A DNA stretch of 19,063 nucleotides from CAZGSG01 sp964528095 (GTDB lineage: Bacteria > Bacteroidota > Bacteroidia > Chitinophagales > Chitinophagaceae): positions 1 through 19,063 of the forward strand of contig CAZGSG010000103.1 of assembly GCA_964528095.1 (NCBI GenBank). The letters are read 5' to 3'. Positions within the stretch are counted from its first letter, which is position 1. Each line of letters begins with the position of its first letter. The position numbers were made by a program, and so were the translations under genes. This document shows, piece by piece, positions 1 through 6,824 of this stretch. The notes beneath the pieces are model-generated. The model did not search any database. It saw only the letters and a list, made by a program, of their open reading frames with translations, and was not told the DNA's origin.

Positions 1-1274
1 AATGCCTCTTTAATGGCCGCCTGTGATACACCAGCCTTTAATAAAGTATTTTCCGGAAATGTGAGCGAAGCGGCAAAAGCCATTAGCGGAGAACCAAGGA
101 TCCCCTCATTGAGGTATACGCGGTGCTGTGCATAGGGTCTCCATGCTTTATAAGCATCACCCCATTCCGCAAACAGGCCCTGGTAAGCTGGCTTGCCATC
201 GGACCAGGCTATGAATTTCTCTTCGGCCTTTTTCTTTTGACCGAACACATCATATTTCAATAATTGTTTTGTTTCCCCATCATAGAATTTCCAGTAATTC
301 GCAATACCCGCATAAGAAGAGGCTAATTGCAATTTAACGGCAGGGTCCTTTTTCATTTCCTCGAACATATATTTCAACCGCACATCCCTTAACTTGACAA
401 GTGTGGGATTGTTGATTGATGTGGCCAGTTCAATACCGTATGAACTTTCATAGCGGTTGGTACTTCCAGGGTATCCCCAGATCATGGAGAATTCACCATC
501 CTTCAACGGTTTAATGGATACAGGTAAGTACCATTTTGGTTTCATGGGGATATTGGCCGTATTATATTTGGCCGGTTTTCCGTCGGCTGCAGTATACACA
601 CGGAAAATAGAAAAATCACCGGTATGACGAGGCCATTCCCAGTTATCGGTATCACCACCAAACTTGCCAACGCTTTCGGGAGGCGCACCTACCAAACGAA
701 CATCGGTATAGCGCTGGTACACGAATGCAAGAAATTGATTGCCTTTAAACAGGGGACTGATCCGGGTTTCAATGTTTTGGTTTGCATCGCTCATCCGCTT
801 GTTAATAGAAGCCAGCACCATGGCCTGCTTTTGTAACCTGTCAGCGCCTGTCAGGTCGCCAAGAGAATCCAGGACCTCTTTGGTCACATCTTCTATGCGT
901 AAGAGGAACTGCACAGTAAGAGTAGTCGGAATTTCATCTCCCCTGCCTTTTGCATAAAAACCATCCCGCAGGTAATTGTTATCCATTGTACTGGCATTCG
1001 CGATAGCATCATAACCACAATGGTGATTGGTGAATATCAATCCCTCCGCACTTACGATCTCGCCTGTACAGCCGCCACCAAATATGATGATCGCATCTTT
1101 CAGCGATGCTTTATTAACACTGTATAATTGTTCATTAGTGAGTTTCAATCCCTTCTTCACCATATCATTATATACCTGCTGACCAAGCAATAAGGGAAGC
1201 CACATGCCTTCATCAGCGAATGATTTAAAGAAAAGAGCAAAAAACAGAACCGTTGTGATCAGTAATCTTTTCAT
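1..1274 (-). CDS. S46 family dipeptidyl peptidase (DPP7/DPP11 type), 3' end outside window
   Basis: The open frame reads from ATG at 1274 leftward off the window edge, giving 424 codons of a protein that in this family is usually about 700 residues. Residues 1-20 (MKRLLITTVLFFALFFKSFA) form a signal peptide, so the enzyme is exported to the periplasm. The S46 hallmark TNHHCGYDA at about residues 82-90 carries the catalytic His (about 85), and the block with NWEW and RHTGDFS (about 211-222) carries the catalytic Asp. The Ser-bearing motif lies outside the window. Family members remove dipeptides from the N-terminus of oligopeptides, which fits peptide scavenging. The S1-subsite residue separating DPP7 from DPP11 is not visible, so specificity is open. 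It is transcribed in the same direction as obgE but probably from its own promoter. Confidence 0.93.
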   Translation of the reverse strand, partial: MKRLLITTVLFFALFFKSFADEGMWLPLLLGQQVYNDMVKKGLKLTNEQLYSVNKASLKDAIIIFGGGCTGEIVSAEGLIFTNHHCGYDAIANASTMDNNYLRDGFYAKGRGDEIPTTLTVQFLLRIEDVTKEVLDSLGDLTGADRLQKQAMVLASINKRMSDANQNIETRISPLFKGNQFLAFVYQRYTDVRLVGAPPESVGKFGGDTDNWEWPRHTGDFSIFRVYTAADGKPAKYNTANIPMKPKWYLPVSIKPLKDGEFSMIWGYPGSTNRYESSYGIELATSINNPTLVKLRDVRLKYMFEEMKKDPAVKLQLASSYAGIANYWKFYDGETKQLLKYDVFGQKKKAEEKFIAWSDGKPAYQGLFAEWGDAYKAWRPYAQHRVYLNEGILGSPLMAFAASLTFPENTLLKAGVSQAAIKEA

Positions 1275-1293
1275 GATAAAATTTTATGAGTGA

Positions 1294-1301
1294 CAAACCT
1301 A
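1294..1301 (-). promoter_or_regulatory. Candidate Bacteroidota -7 box for the S46 peptidase gene
   Basis: On the minus strand this reads TAGGTTTG, an exact match to the Bacteroidota housekeeping -7 consensus TAnnTTTG. It lies 19 nt upstream of the ATG, predicting a 5' leader of roughly 12-14 nt. No convincing TTTG -33 box is at the right distance, so this rests on one half-site. Confidence 0.4.
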
Positions 1302-1305
1302 CTAC

Positions 1306-1330
1306 AAAAAAATAAACCCGTGGCGGGTTT
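1306..1330 (-). terminator. Rho-independent terminator-like hairpin between obgE and the S46 gene
   Basis: On the minus strand AAACCCG, loop CCA, CGGGTTT form a perfect 7-bp stem followed by A and seven T. It would end minus-strand transcription coming from obgE just before the S46 promoter. Its distance from the obgE stop (over 300 nt) is long, so it could instead act as a leader or attenuator element. Confidence 0.5.
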
Positions 1331-1663
1331 GCTGCCAGGTTCGCTAACTGTTAACAGCGCAGGTAGTTAGCAACTGCGGACGTCCCGGGAAGTCAATAAA
1401 TTTCTGCTGGGCCTTTATCTCGGATAGCGTATTAAATAAACCAGGGATAATTTCTTTATTGATACACCCTGGGTTAAAACCCCGGTAATAGATGGGGGAC
1501 GAGTGATTTGATAATTTGTATAAACTTAATAAGCGTTCATCACAGCTTAACTAAATGATATTAACCTAAAGCAAACCCGAAACCAGTGTTCGTCGGGAGA
1601 TACGGAGGCTATTTTTGAATTTTTACTTTTGAATTTTGCATTCAAAACACATACCAGGACAGC
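1331..1663. other. Intergenic spacer between S46 gene and obgE, no gene seen
   Basis: I see no plausible coding frame here. Two structures stand out. An AT-rich perfect 8-bp inverted repeat (TTTTGAAT and ATTCAAAA, 1627-1647) lies directly after the obgE stop codon. A G/C-rich patch containing CCTGGGTTAAAACCCCGG lies near 1468-1485; its first 12 bases recur in the spacer near 2826-2837. Confidence 0.5.
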
Positions 1664-2665
1664 TTATTCCTGTGGTTGATTGAGTGATGTCCAAAGCAGG
1701 TCCTTCAACTCAACCAGTCCTTTATTGGTCATGGAAGAAATGAAGATATGCGGGATATCGGCCGGCAATTCTTTTTCTACAGCTTTTTTTAATTCATCAT
1801 CAAGCATATCACTTTTGCTGATAGCGATGATAAACTGCTTATGTAGCAATTCAGGATTGAATTTTTCCAGTTCGCTTACCAGGATATCGAATTCTTTTTT
1901 ATGATTGTCGCTGTCTGCAGGGATAAGAAAAAGCAAAACGGAGTTTCGTTCAATATGTCGCAGAAACCGGTGCCCCAGTCCCTTTCCTTCCGCGGCGCCT
2001 TCTATAATGCCCGGAAGATCGGCGATGCAAAAACTTTTTCCATCCCGGTAATCTACAATACCAAGATTTGGAGTAATAGTGGTGAACGCATAGTCCGCGA
2101 TCTTTGGCTTGGCTGCCGTGATAACTGACAGAAGCGTTGATTTGCCTGCATTTGGAAAACCTACCAACCCTACGTCTGCGAGTACTTTTAATTCAAGCAC
2201 TTTCCAGGCTTCGATGCCTGGCAGCCCCGGTTGCGCATGTTCCGGCGCCTGGTTGGTAGAAGTAGCAAAATGGCTATTGCCCAGACCACCTTTTCCTCCG
2301 GGCACCCAGATAACCTCCTGTCCGTCTTCAAGGATCTCAATTTCCTGTTTACCCGTTTCTTCATCGCGTGCAATAGTACCCAGGGGCACTTCGATGATCA
2401 CATCCTTACCGAACCTGCCGGTGCTATTGTTGCCACTACCGCTCTCACCATCCTCCGCCAACACATTTTTGTAATAACGCAGGTGTAATAATGTCCAAAG
2501 GTTACGGTTACCTTTTAAAATAATATGCGCGCCCCGGCCGCCATCCCCACCATCGGGACCGCCCATTGCTGTAAACTTATTGCGCATAAAATGCCGGCTG
2601 CCTGCGCCCCCATGTCCACTGCGGCAAAAAATACGTATCTGATCGACGAAATTGCTTTTTTCCAA
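1664..2665 (-). CDS. obgE: GTPase ObgE/CgtA, ribosome-associated
   Basis: 333 residues. The Gly-rich Obg fold occupies about residues 1-160, with the typical GPDGGDGGRG and GGKGGLGN turns. The GTPase domain follows: P-loop GFPNAGKST (169-177), switch TTITP (195-199), DLPG (216-219), the base-specificity motif as SKSD (283-286) and SSM (310-312). It stops about 20 residues after the last GTPase motif, so the OCT domain of some homologs is absent. Obg proteins act in the cytoplasm in 50S ribosome maturation and in coupling GTP/ppGpp state to growth. The Asn of the usual NKxD motif is Ser; the Lys and Asp are kept. The start is set by the conserved FVDQIRIFCRSG beginning. Confidence 0.97.
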   Translation of the reverse strand: MEKSNFVDQIRIFCRSGHGGAGSRHFMRNKFTAMGGPDGGDGGRGAHIILKGNRNLWTLLHLRYYKNVLAEDGESGSGNNSTGRFGKDVIIEVPLGTIARDEETGKQEIEILEDGQEVIWVPGGKGGLGNSHFATSTNQAPEHAQPGLPGIEAWKVLELKVLADVGLVGFPNAGKSTLLSVITAAKPKIADYAFTTITPNLGIVDYRDGKSFCIADLPGIIEGAAEGKGLGHRFLRHIERNSVLLFLIPADSDNHKKEFDILVSELEKFNPELLHKQFIIAISKSDMLDDELKKAVEKELPADIPHIFISSMTNKGLVELKDLLWTSLNQPQE

Positions 2666-2688
2666 AACTCAGGTTCTTAATTAATGTG

Positions 2689-2696
2689 CAAATATA
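2689..2696 (-). promoter_or_regulatory. Candidate -7 box for obgE
   Basis: The minus strand reads TATATTTG, matching TAnnTTTG, 23 nt upstream of the obgE ATG. No clear TTG -33 element was found upstream, so this is a half-site prediction. Confidence 0.35.
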
Positions 2697-3234
2697 CCAT
2701 CACGGGGAGCTAGATAAATGACAGGAGCCCTTTAGGCGCAAAAAAAGCCCTGGTTACCGGCAAAGCTTATTCTAACGAATGCACTCTTAGGTGGATTTTC
2801 CATTTATAGTCATTCTTCCTATTATCCTGGGTTAAAATCCATAGAAATAGGAAAAAACCACCAGGAAAACCATGGAATAGTAAGATGAAGAGAGATTTAG
2901 GAAGCCTGGCATTGGCTTAGAATGAGAAATGGACCAGGTTTTAACGGGAGGTTTTTTGGCTGCTTTGGCGGTATTTGCCGGTTAGGTTAATAGCAGCCGG
3001 GCTATTGAAAGCTACAGCTACCCTTGCTGATAATTAATTTTTTAAACAGGCTTTCAATTCCGTGTGAGTCCATTCTCGCTGGCTTTCCAACGATTTGTGC
3101 TGGTAAGTAAGATTTAGCCGGAATGATGATTTACTTTCATATTTGCCAGTTTCTCTTTCACACGCTCCACGGTTTTGTCGAAAAAATTCCCCAATTGATC
3201 CTGGTAGTCTATTCATTCTAAAGGTTAAAAGCTT
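2697..3234. other. Gene-poor spacer with degenerate palindromes and a possible broken mini-gene
   Basis: No intact gene is supported. The left part (about 2725-2870) holds a CCTTTAGGCG patch, the 12-mer CCTGGGTTAAAA shared with the 1.47-kb spacer, and an imperfect inverted repeat whose arms are 2790-2809 and 2839-2862 (GGTGG...TTTTCC opposed to GGAAAA...CCACC). This resembles a decayed copy of an intergenic palindromic repeat. On the minus strand, 3212-3114 encodes 32 codons with protein-like composition but no ATG, ending in TAA; it may be the remnant of a small gene. A 76-codon ATG frame covering the same bases does not look like a real protein. Confidence 0.4.
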
Positions 3235-3250
3235 AGGCACGAAATTTTCA
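3235..3250 (+). promoter_or_regulatory. GGCAY-N5-TTTCA-N-TA element upstream of the 67-aa gene
   Basis: The sequence AGGCACGAAATTTTCA is followed by CTA and lies 22 nt before the ATG at 3273. It has the GG-N10-TC geometry of a -24/-12 promoter and matches the elements upstream of Ku, topoisomerase IB and the DUF5670 gene in every fixed position. It is probably a promoter; which sigma factor reads it is not known. Confidence 0.55.
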
Positions 3251-3272
3251 CTATACCAATACAATTAGTACC

Positions 3273-3476
3273 ATGAAAAAAGTAATTGGCATTGAAGACA
3301 ATTTTGAAGATGGTCAATACAAAAGACCCTCGCTCACCGTTGTGCGGGATCCTGAAAAGATGCCGATTGTGGTGATTCATGAGAAAGCTGCCAAACCAGC
3401 TGAAAAAGGGAAAAAACCTGTTATGCCTGAGATGCCCGCAGGATCTATTAAATCAAAAAAAAACGATTGTTTATAA
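3273..3476 (+). CDS. Small Lys/Pro-rich hypothetical protein (67 aa), first gene of a DUF1328 operon
   Basis: The family is not recognised. The protein has no signal peptide or membrane segment. It starts MKKVIGIEDNFEDGQYKRP, has a short hydrophobic stretch IVVIHE (about 35-40) and a basic, proline-containing tail with KPVMPEMPAG, ending in Cys-Leu. It is probably soluble and largely disordered. Support that it is real comes from context: a well-formed promoter-like element 22 nt upstream, an 18-nt gap to a clear DUF1328 gene on the same strand, and a strong terminator after that gene. By association it may belong to an envelope or general-stress response, but no biochemical role can be read. 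Confidence 0.65.
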   Translation: MKKVIGIEDNFEDGQYKRPSLTVVRDPEKMPIVVIHEKAAKPAEKGKKPVMPEMPAGSIKSKKNDCL

Positions 3477-3494
3477 CCTTTAAAAACTATAACC

Positions 3495-3665
3495 ATGTTA
3501 CGCTGGACCATCACATTTCTTATCATAGCTCTTATTGCGGCCATATTCGGGTTTACCGGTATTGCGAGTTCGGCGGCATATATCGCTAAAATATTATTTT
3601 TCATATTTATAGTACTATTTCTCATCAGCCTTATTTTCGGCAAATCAGCTGGCAAAGGCGTGTGA
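3495..3665 (+). CDS. DUF1328 (YtjA-type) small membrane protein, 56 aa
   Basis: The frame begins MLRWTITFLIIALIAAIFGF and continues with TGIASSAAYIAKILFF, the pattern of the DUF1328 family: two hydrophobic helices (about residues 4-22 and 29-49) with a small Gly/Ala-Ser turn between them, then a short basic tail ending GKSAGKGV. The length of 56 residues is typical. Members are inner-membrane peptides often found next to stress genes; no molecular function is established. It follows the 67-aa gene after 18 nt and is followed by a rho-independent terminator, so the two genes form a two-gene operon. Confidence 0.85.
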   Translation: MLRWTITFLIIALIAAIFGFTGIASSAAYIAKILFFIFIVLFLISLIFGKSAGKGV

Positions 3666-3698
3666 CAAATTATTTCAGCAAAAAGGGATCAATACAGT

Positions 3699-3725
3699 AA
3701 AAGCCGGTTACCAGACCGGCTTTTT
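3699..3725 (+). terminator. Rho-independent terminator after the DUF1328 gene
   Basis: AAAAGCCGG, loop TTACCAGA, then CCGGCTTTTT form a perfect stem (GCCGG/CCGGC extended by A-T pairs) ending in five T. It separates the DUF1328 unit from the Ku unit. Confidence 0.85.
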
Positions 3726-3728
3726 AGT

Positions 3729-3744
3729 TGGCACAAGAATTTCA
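3729..3744 (+). promoter_or_regulatory. GGCAY-N5-TTTCA-N-TA element upstream of Ku
   Basis: TGGCACAAGAATTTCA followed by GTA, 21 nt before the Ku start codon and directly after the preceding terminator. The -24-like half TGGCAC is a perfect sigma54 match; the -12-like half is TTTCA, not TTGCA, as in the three sister sites. Confidence 0.55.
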
Positions 3745-3765
3745 GTACAAATAAAAAGCTATTTT

Positions 3766-4539
3766 ATGAGAGCAATATGGACAGGGGCTATCGGTTTTGG
3801 CCTGGTAAATATTCCTATAAAACTATTTAGTGCTGTACAGCAAAGCGAACTCGATCTGGATATGCTTGATAAAAAAGATCATGCGAATATTAAGTTTCAA
3901 CGTGTAAATGCGAGTACCGGAAAGGAAGTAGCCTGGGGAAATATAGTGAAAGGGTATAAAATAGACGACCATTACGTCGTACTGGATGATGAGGATTTTG
4001 AAAAAGCCAGTCCCGAAAAATCAAAGATCATAGAGATCGCTGAATTCATAGATGAAAAAGAAATAGACAGCATTTATTATGAAACACCCTACTATCTCCA
4101 ACCGGAGAAATCAGGCGTGAAAGCTTATGGACTATTGCGGGATGCATTGCAGAAAACAGGTAAGGCCGGTCTTGGTACCTATGTGCTTCGCAACAGGGAA
4201 AGCCTGGTATTGATCAAACCTGTAGGAGATGTACTGGTGCTAAACAAGATCCGTTTCAAACAGGAGATCAGGGATACAAAAGAGTTGAAAATACCGACAG
4301 CAAAATCTAAACCCGGGGAGCTAAAAATGGCTATTGAATTGATCAGCCAGCTCAGTACTGATTTTGATATCAGCCGATACAAGGATACCTATTCGGATAA
4401 ACTAATGAAACTGATCAAAGCCAAGTCAAAGGGGAAAAAGATCAAACCTTCACCATTAAAAGTCGTGCATTCACGCAGCCGTGATCTGATGGCGCAGCTA
4501 AAGGCGAGTCTTTCGACAGGTAAAAGAAAAGCATCTTGA
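3766..4539 (+). CDS. ku: Bacterial Ku protein (non-homologous end joining)
   Basis: 257 residues. It begins MRAIWTGAIGFGLVNIPIKL, the characteristic bacterial Ku opening, and continues through the beta-barrel/bridge core with FQRVN, the YYETPYYLQPE block (about residues 104-114), AYGLLRDAL and the Arg-rich beta-hairpin region. It ends in a basic tail (KGKKIKPSP, then STGKRKAS). Bacterial Ku is a homodimer that encircles DNA ends at double-strand breaks and recruits LigD. The size is normal for the family. Its stop codon overlaps the start of the phosphoesterase gene by 4 nt, so the two are translationally coupled. It is transcribed from the promoter-like element 21 nt upstream. Confidence 0.96.
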   Translation: MRAIWTGAIGFGLVNIPIKLFSAVQQSELDLDMLDKKDHANIKFQRVNASTGKEVAWGNIVKGYKIDDHYVVLDDEDFEKASPEKSKIIEIAEFIDEKEIDSIYYETPYYLQPEKSGVKAYGLLRDALQKTGKAGLGTYVLRNRESLVLIKPVGDVLVLNKIRFKQEIRDTKELKIPTAKSKPGELKMAIELISQLSTDFDISRYKDTYSDKLMKLIKAKSKGKKIKPSPLKVVHSRSRDLMAQLKASLSTGKRKAS

Positions 4540-5117
4540 CAAAGCTTACTACATACAATAAAAAGAGAGATTTTAAAAATACACCCGAGCCGAAAGGCAG
4601 TGCCAGTAAAAAAACGATGTCGCGGTTTGTGGTGCAACGGCATGATGCAACCAGGCTACATTATGATTTTCGGTTGGAATTGGGAGGTGTTTTAAAAAGC
4701 TGGGCTGTACCAAAAGGCCCTTCGATGAATCCGGCAGATAAGAGACTGGCTGTAATGGTAGAAGACCATCCCGTGGGTTATATCAACTTTGAAGGAAAGA
4801 TACCTGCAGGTAATTATGGTGCAGGTGATGTGGAGATATGGGATACAGGCGTATACTTTCCAATCAACCAGGAACATGAAAAGATAAGCGAAAGACAGGC
4901 TTTGCTCGCTTTAAAAAAGGGAGAATTAAAGATACTTCTGAAGGGGGCAAAACTGGAAGGTGAATTTGTACTGGTAAGATTGAAGGGGGATGAAAAAAAC
5001 TGGCTGCTCATCAAACATAACGATGAGTATGCAGTAAAAAGAAAATACGATAGCGAAAAGTTTACGAAAGCTGTGCTTAAAAAGAAAAAAGCAGTCAAAA
5101 AACCAGCCGCGAAATGA
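4536..5117 (+). CDS. Stand-alone LigD-type 3'-phosphoesterase (PE) domain protein, TTG start
   Basis: 193 residues matching only the PE module of DNA ligase D. The N-terminal YNKKRDFKNTPEPKG is the usual lead-in to this domain. Predicted metal and phosphate ligands are all present: H36, H42, D44 and R46 in HDATRLHYDFR, K60, R70, H78 and Y82, with the same spacing as in the Pseudomonas LigD PE domain. The enzyme trims 3'-phosphate or ribonucleoside ends before joining. The start must be TTG at 4536: there is an in-frame stop at 4521, and the first ATG (4617) would remove conserved sequence. The TTGA overlap with Ku implies coupled translation. The C-terminus is a Lys-rich tail (about 176-193). 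No ligase or polymerase domain is attached. Confidence 0.93.
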   Translation: MTKLTTYNKKRDFKNTPEPKGSASKKTMSRFVVQRHDATRLHYDFRLELGGVLKSWAVPKGPSMNPADKRLAVMVEDHPVGYINFEGKIPAGNYGAGDVEIWDTGVYFPINQEHEKISERQALLALKKGELKILLKGAKLEGEFVLVRLKGDEKNWLLIKHNDEYAVKRKYDSEKFTKAVLKKKKAVKKPAAK

Positions 5118-5215
5118 TAGGATGCCGTAGATGAAGACCTTCCTTATTCTTCCAGTCCTGCACTCAATGCATATCGATAAAAAACAGCTTTTACAAATTA
5201 CCAGGACAGTAAAAA

Positions 5216-6112
5216 ATGTATATGAAAAAAGAAACATTATCCATAACCCATCCCGATAAAATATACTGGCCTACGGAGAAATATACAAAAGCTGATCTTA
5301 TTCATTATTACGAGACCATGGCCCCTTATATTATTCCCTATTTAAAGGACCGGCCTTTATCATTAAAAAGAAACCCTAATGGAATAAAAGATGAAGGATT
5401 CTATCATAAAGATGCAGGAGATATCGCACCATCCTGGGTAAAAACTGCTGGTATTGAATCAGTGTCTTCAAAAAAAACGGTGAATTACCTTGTGTGTAAT
5501 AACAGGAAAAGCCTTTTGTTTATAGCTAATCTTGGCTGCATCGAAATGAATCCCTGGAATTCCACAACAAAAGCGCTCGATAAACCCGATTATCTTATTA
5601 TCGACATTGACCCTTCTGAAAAAAATACATTTGACCAGGTAATTGATGTGGCGCTTGAAGTAAAAAAAATTCTTGATAAGGCAGGCCTGACTGGTTTCTG
5701 CAAAACATCGGGTGCCAGCGGCATACATATCTATCTTCCGTGTCATAAAAAATATGCGTATGAAGATGTAAGGGCTTTCGCAAAATACCTGGCTACCCAG
5801 GTAACAGAAACATTACCCGCTTTTACAACGATGGAACGTTCTTTAAGTAAACGTAAAAAGAACCAGATCTATGTGGATTACCTGCAAAATAGCCAGGGGC
5901 AGACATTAGCTTCCGCATATAGTGTACGTCCAAAACCCGGTGCTACTGTATCTGCACCACTTGACTGGAAGGAACTCAAACATGGGCTCAGGCCCGACAT
6001 GTTCACAATGAAGAATATGTTTAAGCGGGTAAGTAAAAAAGGAGATCTTTTTAAAGGAATACTGGGAAAACCAATCAATATAGCTCTCGCTTTAAAAAAA
6101 CTGGAAAAATAA
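5216..6112 (+). CDS. Stand-alone LigD-type polymerase/primase domain protein
   Basis: 298 residues corresponding to the polymerase (archaeo-eukaryotic primase fold) module of LigD. The catalytic metal ligands are visible: D130 and D132 in IIDIDPSE, and D221 in YVDYLQN. SGASGIHIYLP (about 165-175) holds the His that contacts the incoming nucleotide triphosphate, and YSVRPKPGATVSAPLDW (about 235-251) is the family's closing signature. In NHEJ it adds templated or untemplated (ribo)nucleotides at broken ends. ATG at 5216 and at 5222 are both possible starts. It follows the PE gene after 98 nt, so Ku, PE and Pol probably form one operon in the order of a fused PE-ligase-Pol LigD but with the ATP-dependent ligase module missing from the window. 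Confidence 0.94.
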   Translation: MYMKKETLSITHPDKIYWPTEKYTKADLIHYYETMAPYIIPYLKDRPLSLKRNPNGIKDEGFYHKDAGDIAPSWVKTAGIESVSSKKTVNYLVCNNRKSLLFIANLGCIEMNPWNSTTKALDKPDYLIIDIDPSEKNTFDQVIDVALEVKKILDKAGLTGFCKTSGASGIHIYLPCHKKYAYEDVRAFAKYLATQVTETLPAFTTMERSLSKRKKNQIYVDYLQNSQGQTLASAYSVRPKPGATVSAPLDWKELKHGLRPDMFTMKNMFKRVSKKGDLFKGILGKPINIALALKKLEK

Positions 6113-6122
6113 ACGTACACAC

Positions 6123-6461
6123 TTAGTTTAGTGATAAAGGCACCAGGTTTTTGAGCATATCGGCGCAGGAGGCGCAAACCTCGCCACACAGTAATACATC
6201 ATTGTCTTCGTATTTTTCGCAGGCCTCGGCACATTGCCGGCAATGTAATACACAATTGAAAACCATATCTCCCATATCATCTGTATTGCTGACGAGTTTT
6301 GATACAACGGCAAAACAGGTCTTGGCACAGTTCGTACACTCCAGCACAAGATCGAATCGGGGAGTATCGCTGGTTGATTCTGCATGAACACATGACTCAC
6401 AAAGAAGCCATGCCTTCATGCAGATCTTTATATAAGTGTCAGTTGGAGTCTGCTGAATCAT
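6123..6461 (-). CDS. Cys-rich four-helix-bundle copper-binding protein (DUF326 / Csp-like)
   Basis: 112 residues with 13 cysteines arranged along four predicted helices: C14, C21 and C24; C42, C45 and C49; C70, C74, C77 and C81; C92, C96 and C99. This i, i+3/4 pattern (for example CTNCAKTC, CVLHCRQCAEAC and CGEVCASC) is that of copper storage proteins of the DUF326 family, where Cys lining the bundle core bind Cu(I). No export signal is seen, so a cytosolic Cu(I) sink is most likely; actual metal binding is inference. The start overlaps the end of the upstream gene by 23 nt, so it is the second gene of a two-gene operon, and it converges on the polymerase gene with 10 nt between. Confidence 0.85.
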   Translation of the reverse strand: MIQQTPTDTYIKICMKAWLLCESCVHAESTSDTPRFDLVLECTNCAKTCFAVVSKLVSNTDDMGDMVFNCVLHCRQCAEACEKYEDNDVLLCGEVCASCADMLKNLVPLSLN

Positions 6462-6795
6462 TTTTTTCCGTTTTTTTGTTCACGCCTTCTACCTGTTGCA
6501 TGAATTTATGAACCTGCGCATCTGCATAAGGACCATAGGCATCTACCAGCGTGCCTTTTGTGCCATCGTCTGTTTCGATTACATACAGTATAGCGTTATC
6601 GGCAGGATCACTTGCTCCTTCAAAACGGAAGAAATTTACAATATGCACTTCCTCCGGATGATAGATCTTTTCTTTGCGCAGGGAGAGCAATCCCGTCTCA
6701 GCTGCTTTAAAATCCTCTTCATATCCGTCTATTACCAGTTTATTAAGACAGGAAGCTAATGTTTTCATATCTGCGGTGGTTGAAGAATTTTGCAT
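6439..6795 (-). CDS. Small Bacteroidota protein of the family often labelled 'phosphoribosylpyrophosphate synthetase'
   Basis: 118 residues from ATG at 6795. The core (LNKLVIDGYEEDFK, then HPEEVHIVNFFRFEG, SDPADNAILYVIET and GTKGTLVDAYGPYAD) fits a small Bacteroidota family of about 100 residues that databases often call phosphoribosylpyrophosphate synthetase. No PRPP-synthase motif is visible and the protein is far too short for that enzyme, so the label is probably wrong and the function unknown. A longer reading from 6831 is rejected because that ATG sits inside a 13-bp hairpin stem and upstream of the likely transcription start. It overlaps the DUF326 gene by 23 nt, suggesting co-translation and a related stress role. 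Confidence 0.8.
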   Translation of the reverse strand: MQNSSTTADMKTLASCLNKLVIDGYEEDFKAAETGLLSLRKEKIYHPEEVHIVNFFRFEGASDPADNAILYVIETDDGTKGTLVDAYGPYADAQVHKFMQQVEGVNKKTEKNDSADSN

Positions 6796-6824
6796 AATTA
6801 ATGGTTTTAAATTCGTGAGTGGAA

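Noticed and set aside
624..957. Two plus-strand open frames of about 70 codons
   Set aside because: They lie antisense within the S46 peptidase, whose minus-strand frame shows clear family motifs across the same bases.
1680..2488. Several open frames antisense or frame-shifted to obgE, up to 121 codons
   Set aside because: The obgE frame is strongly conserved here and explains the open frames on the other strand.
3034..3264. 76-codon minus-strand frame in the spacer before the 67-aa gene
   Set aside because: Composition is not protein-like, it has no recognisable domain, and it runs across the promoter element at 3235-3250; the alternative frame at 3212-3114 looks more coding.
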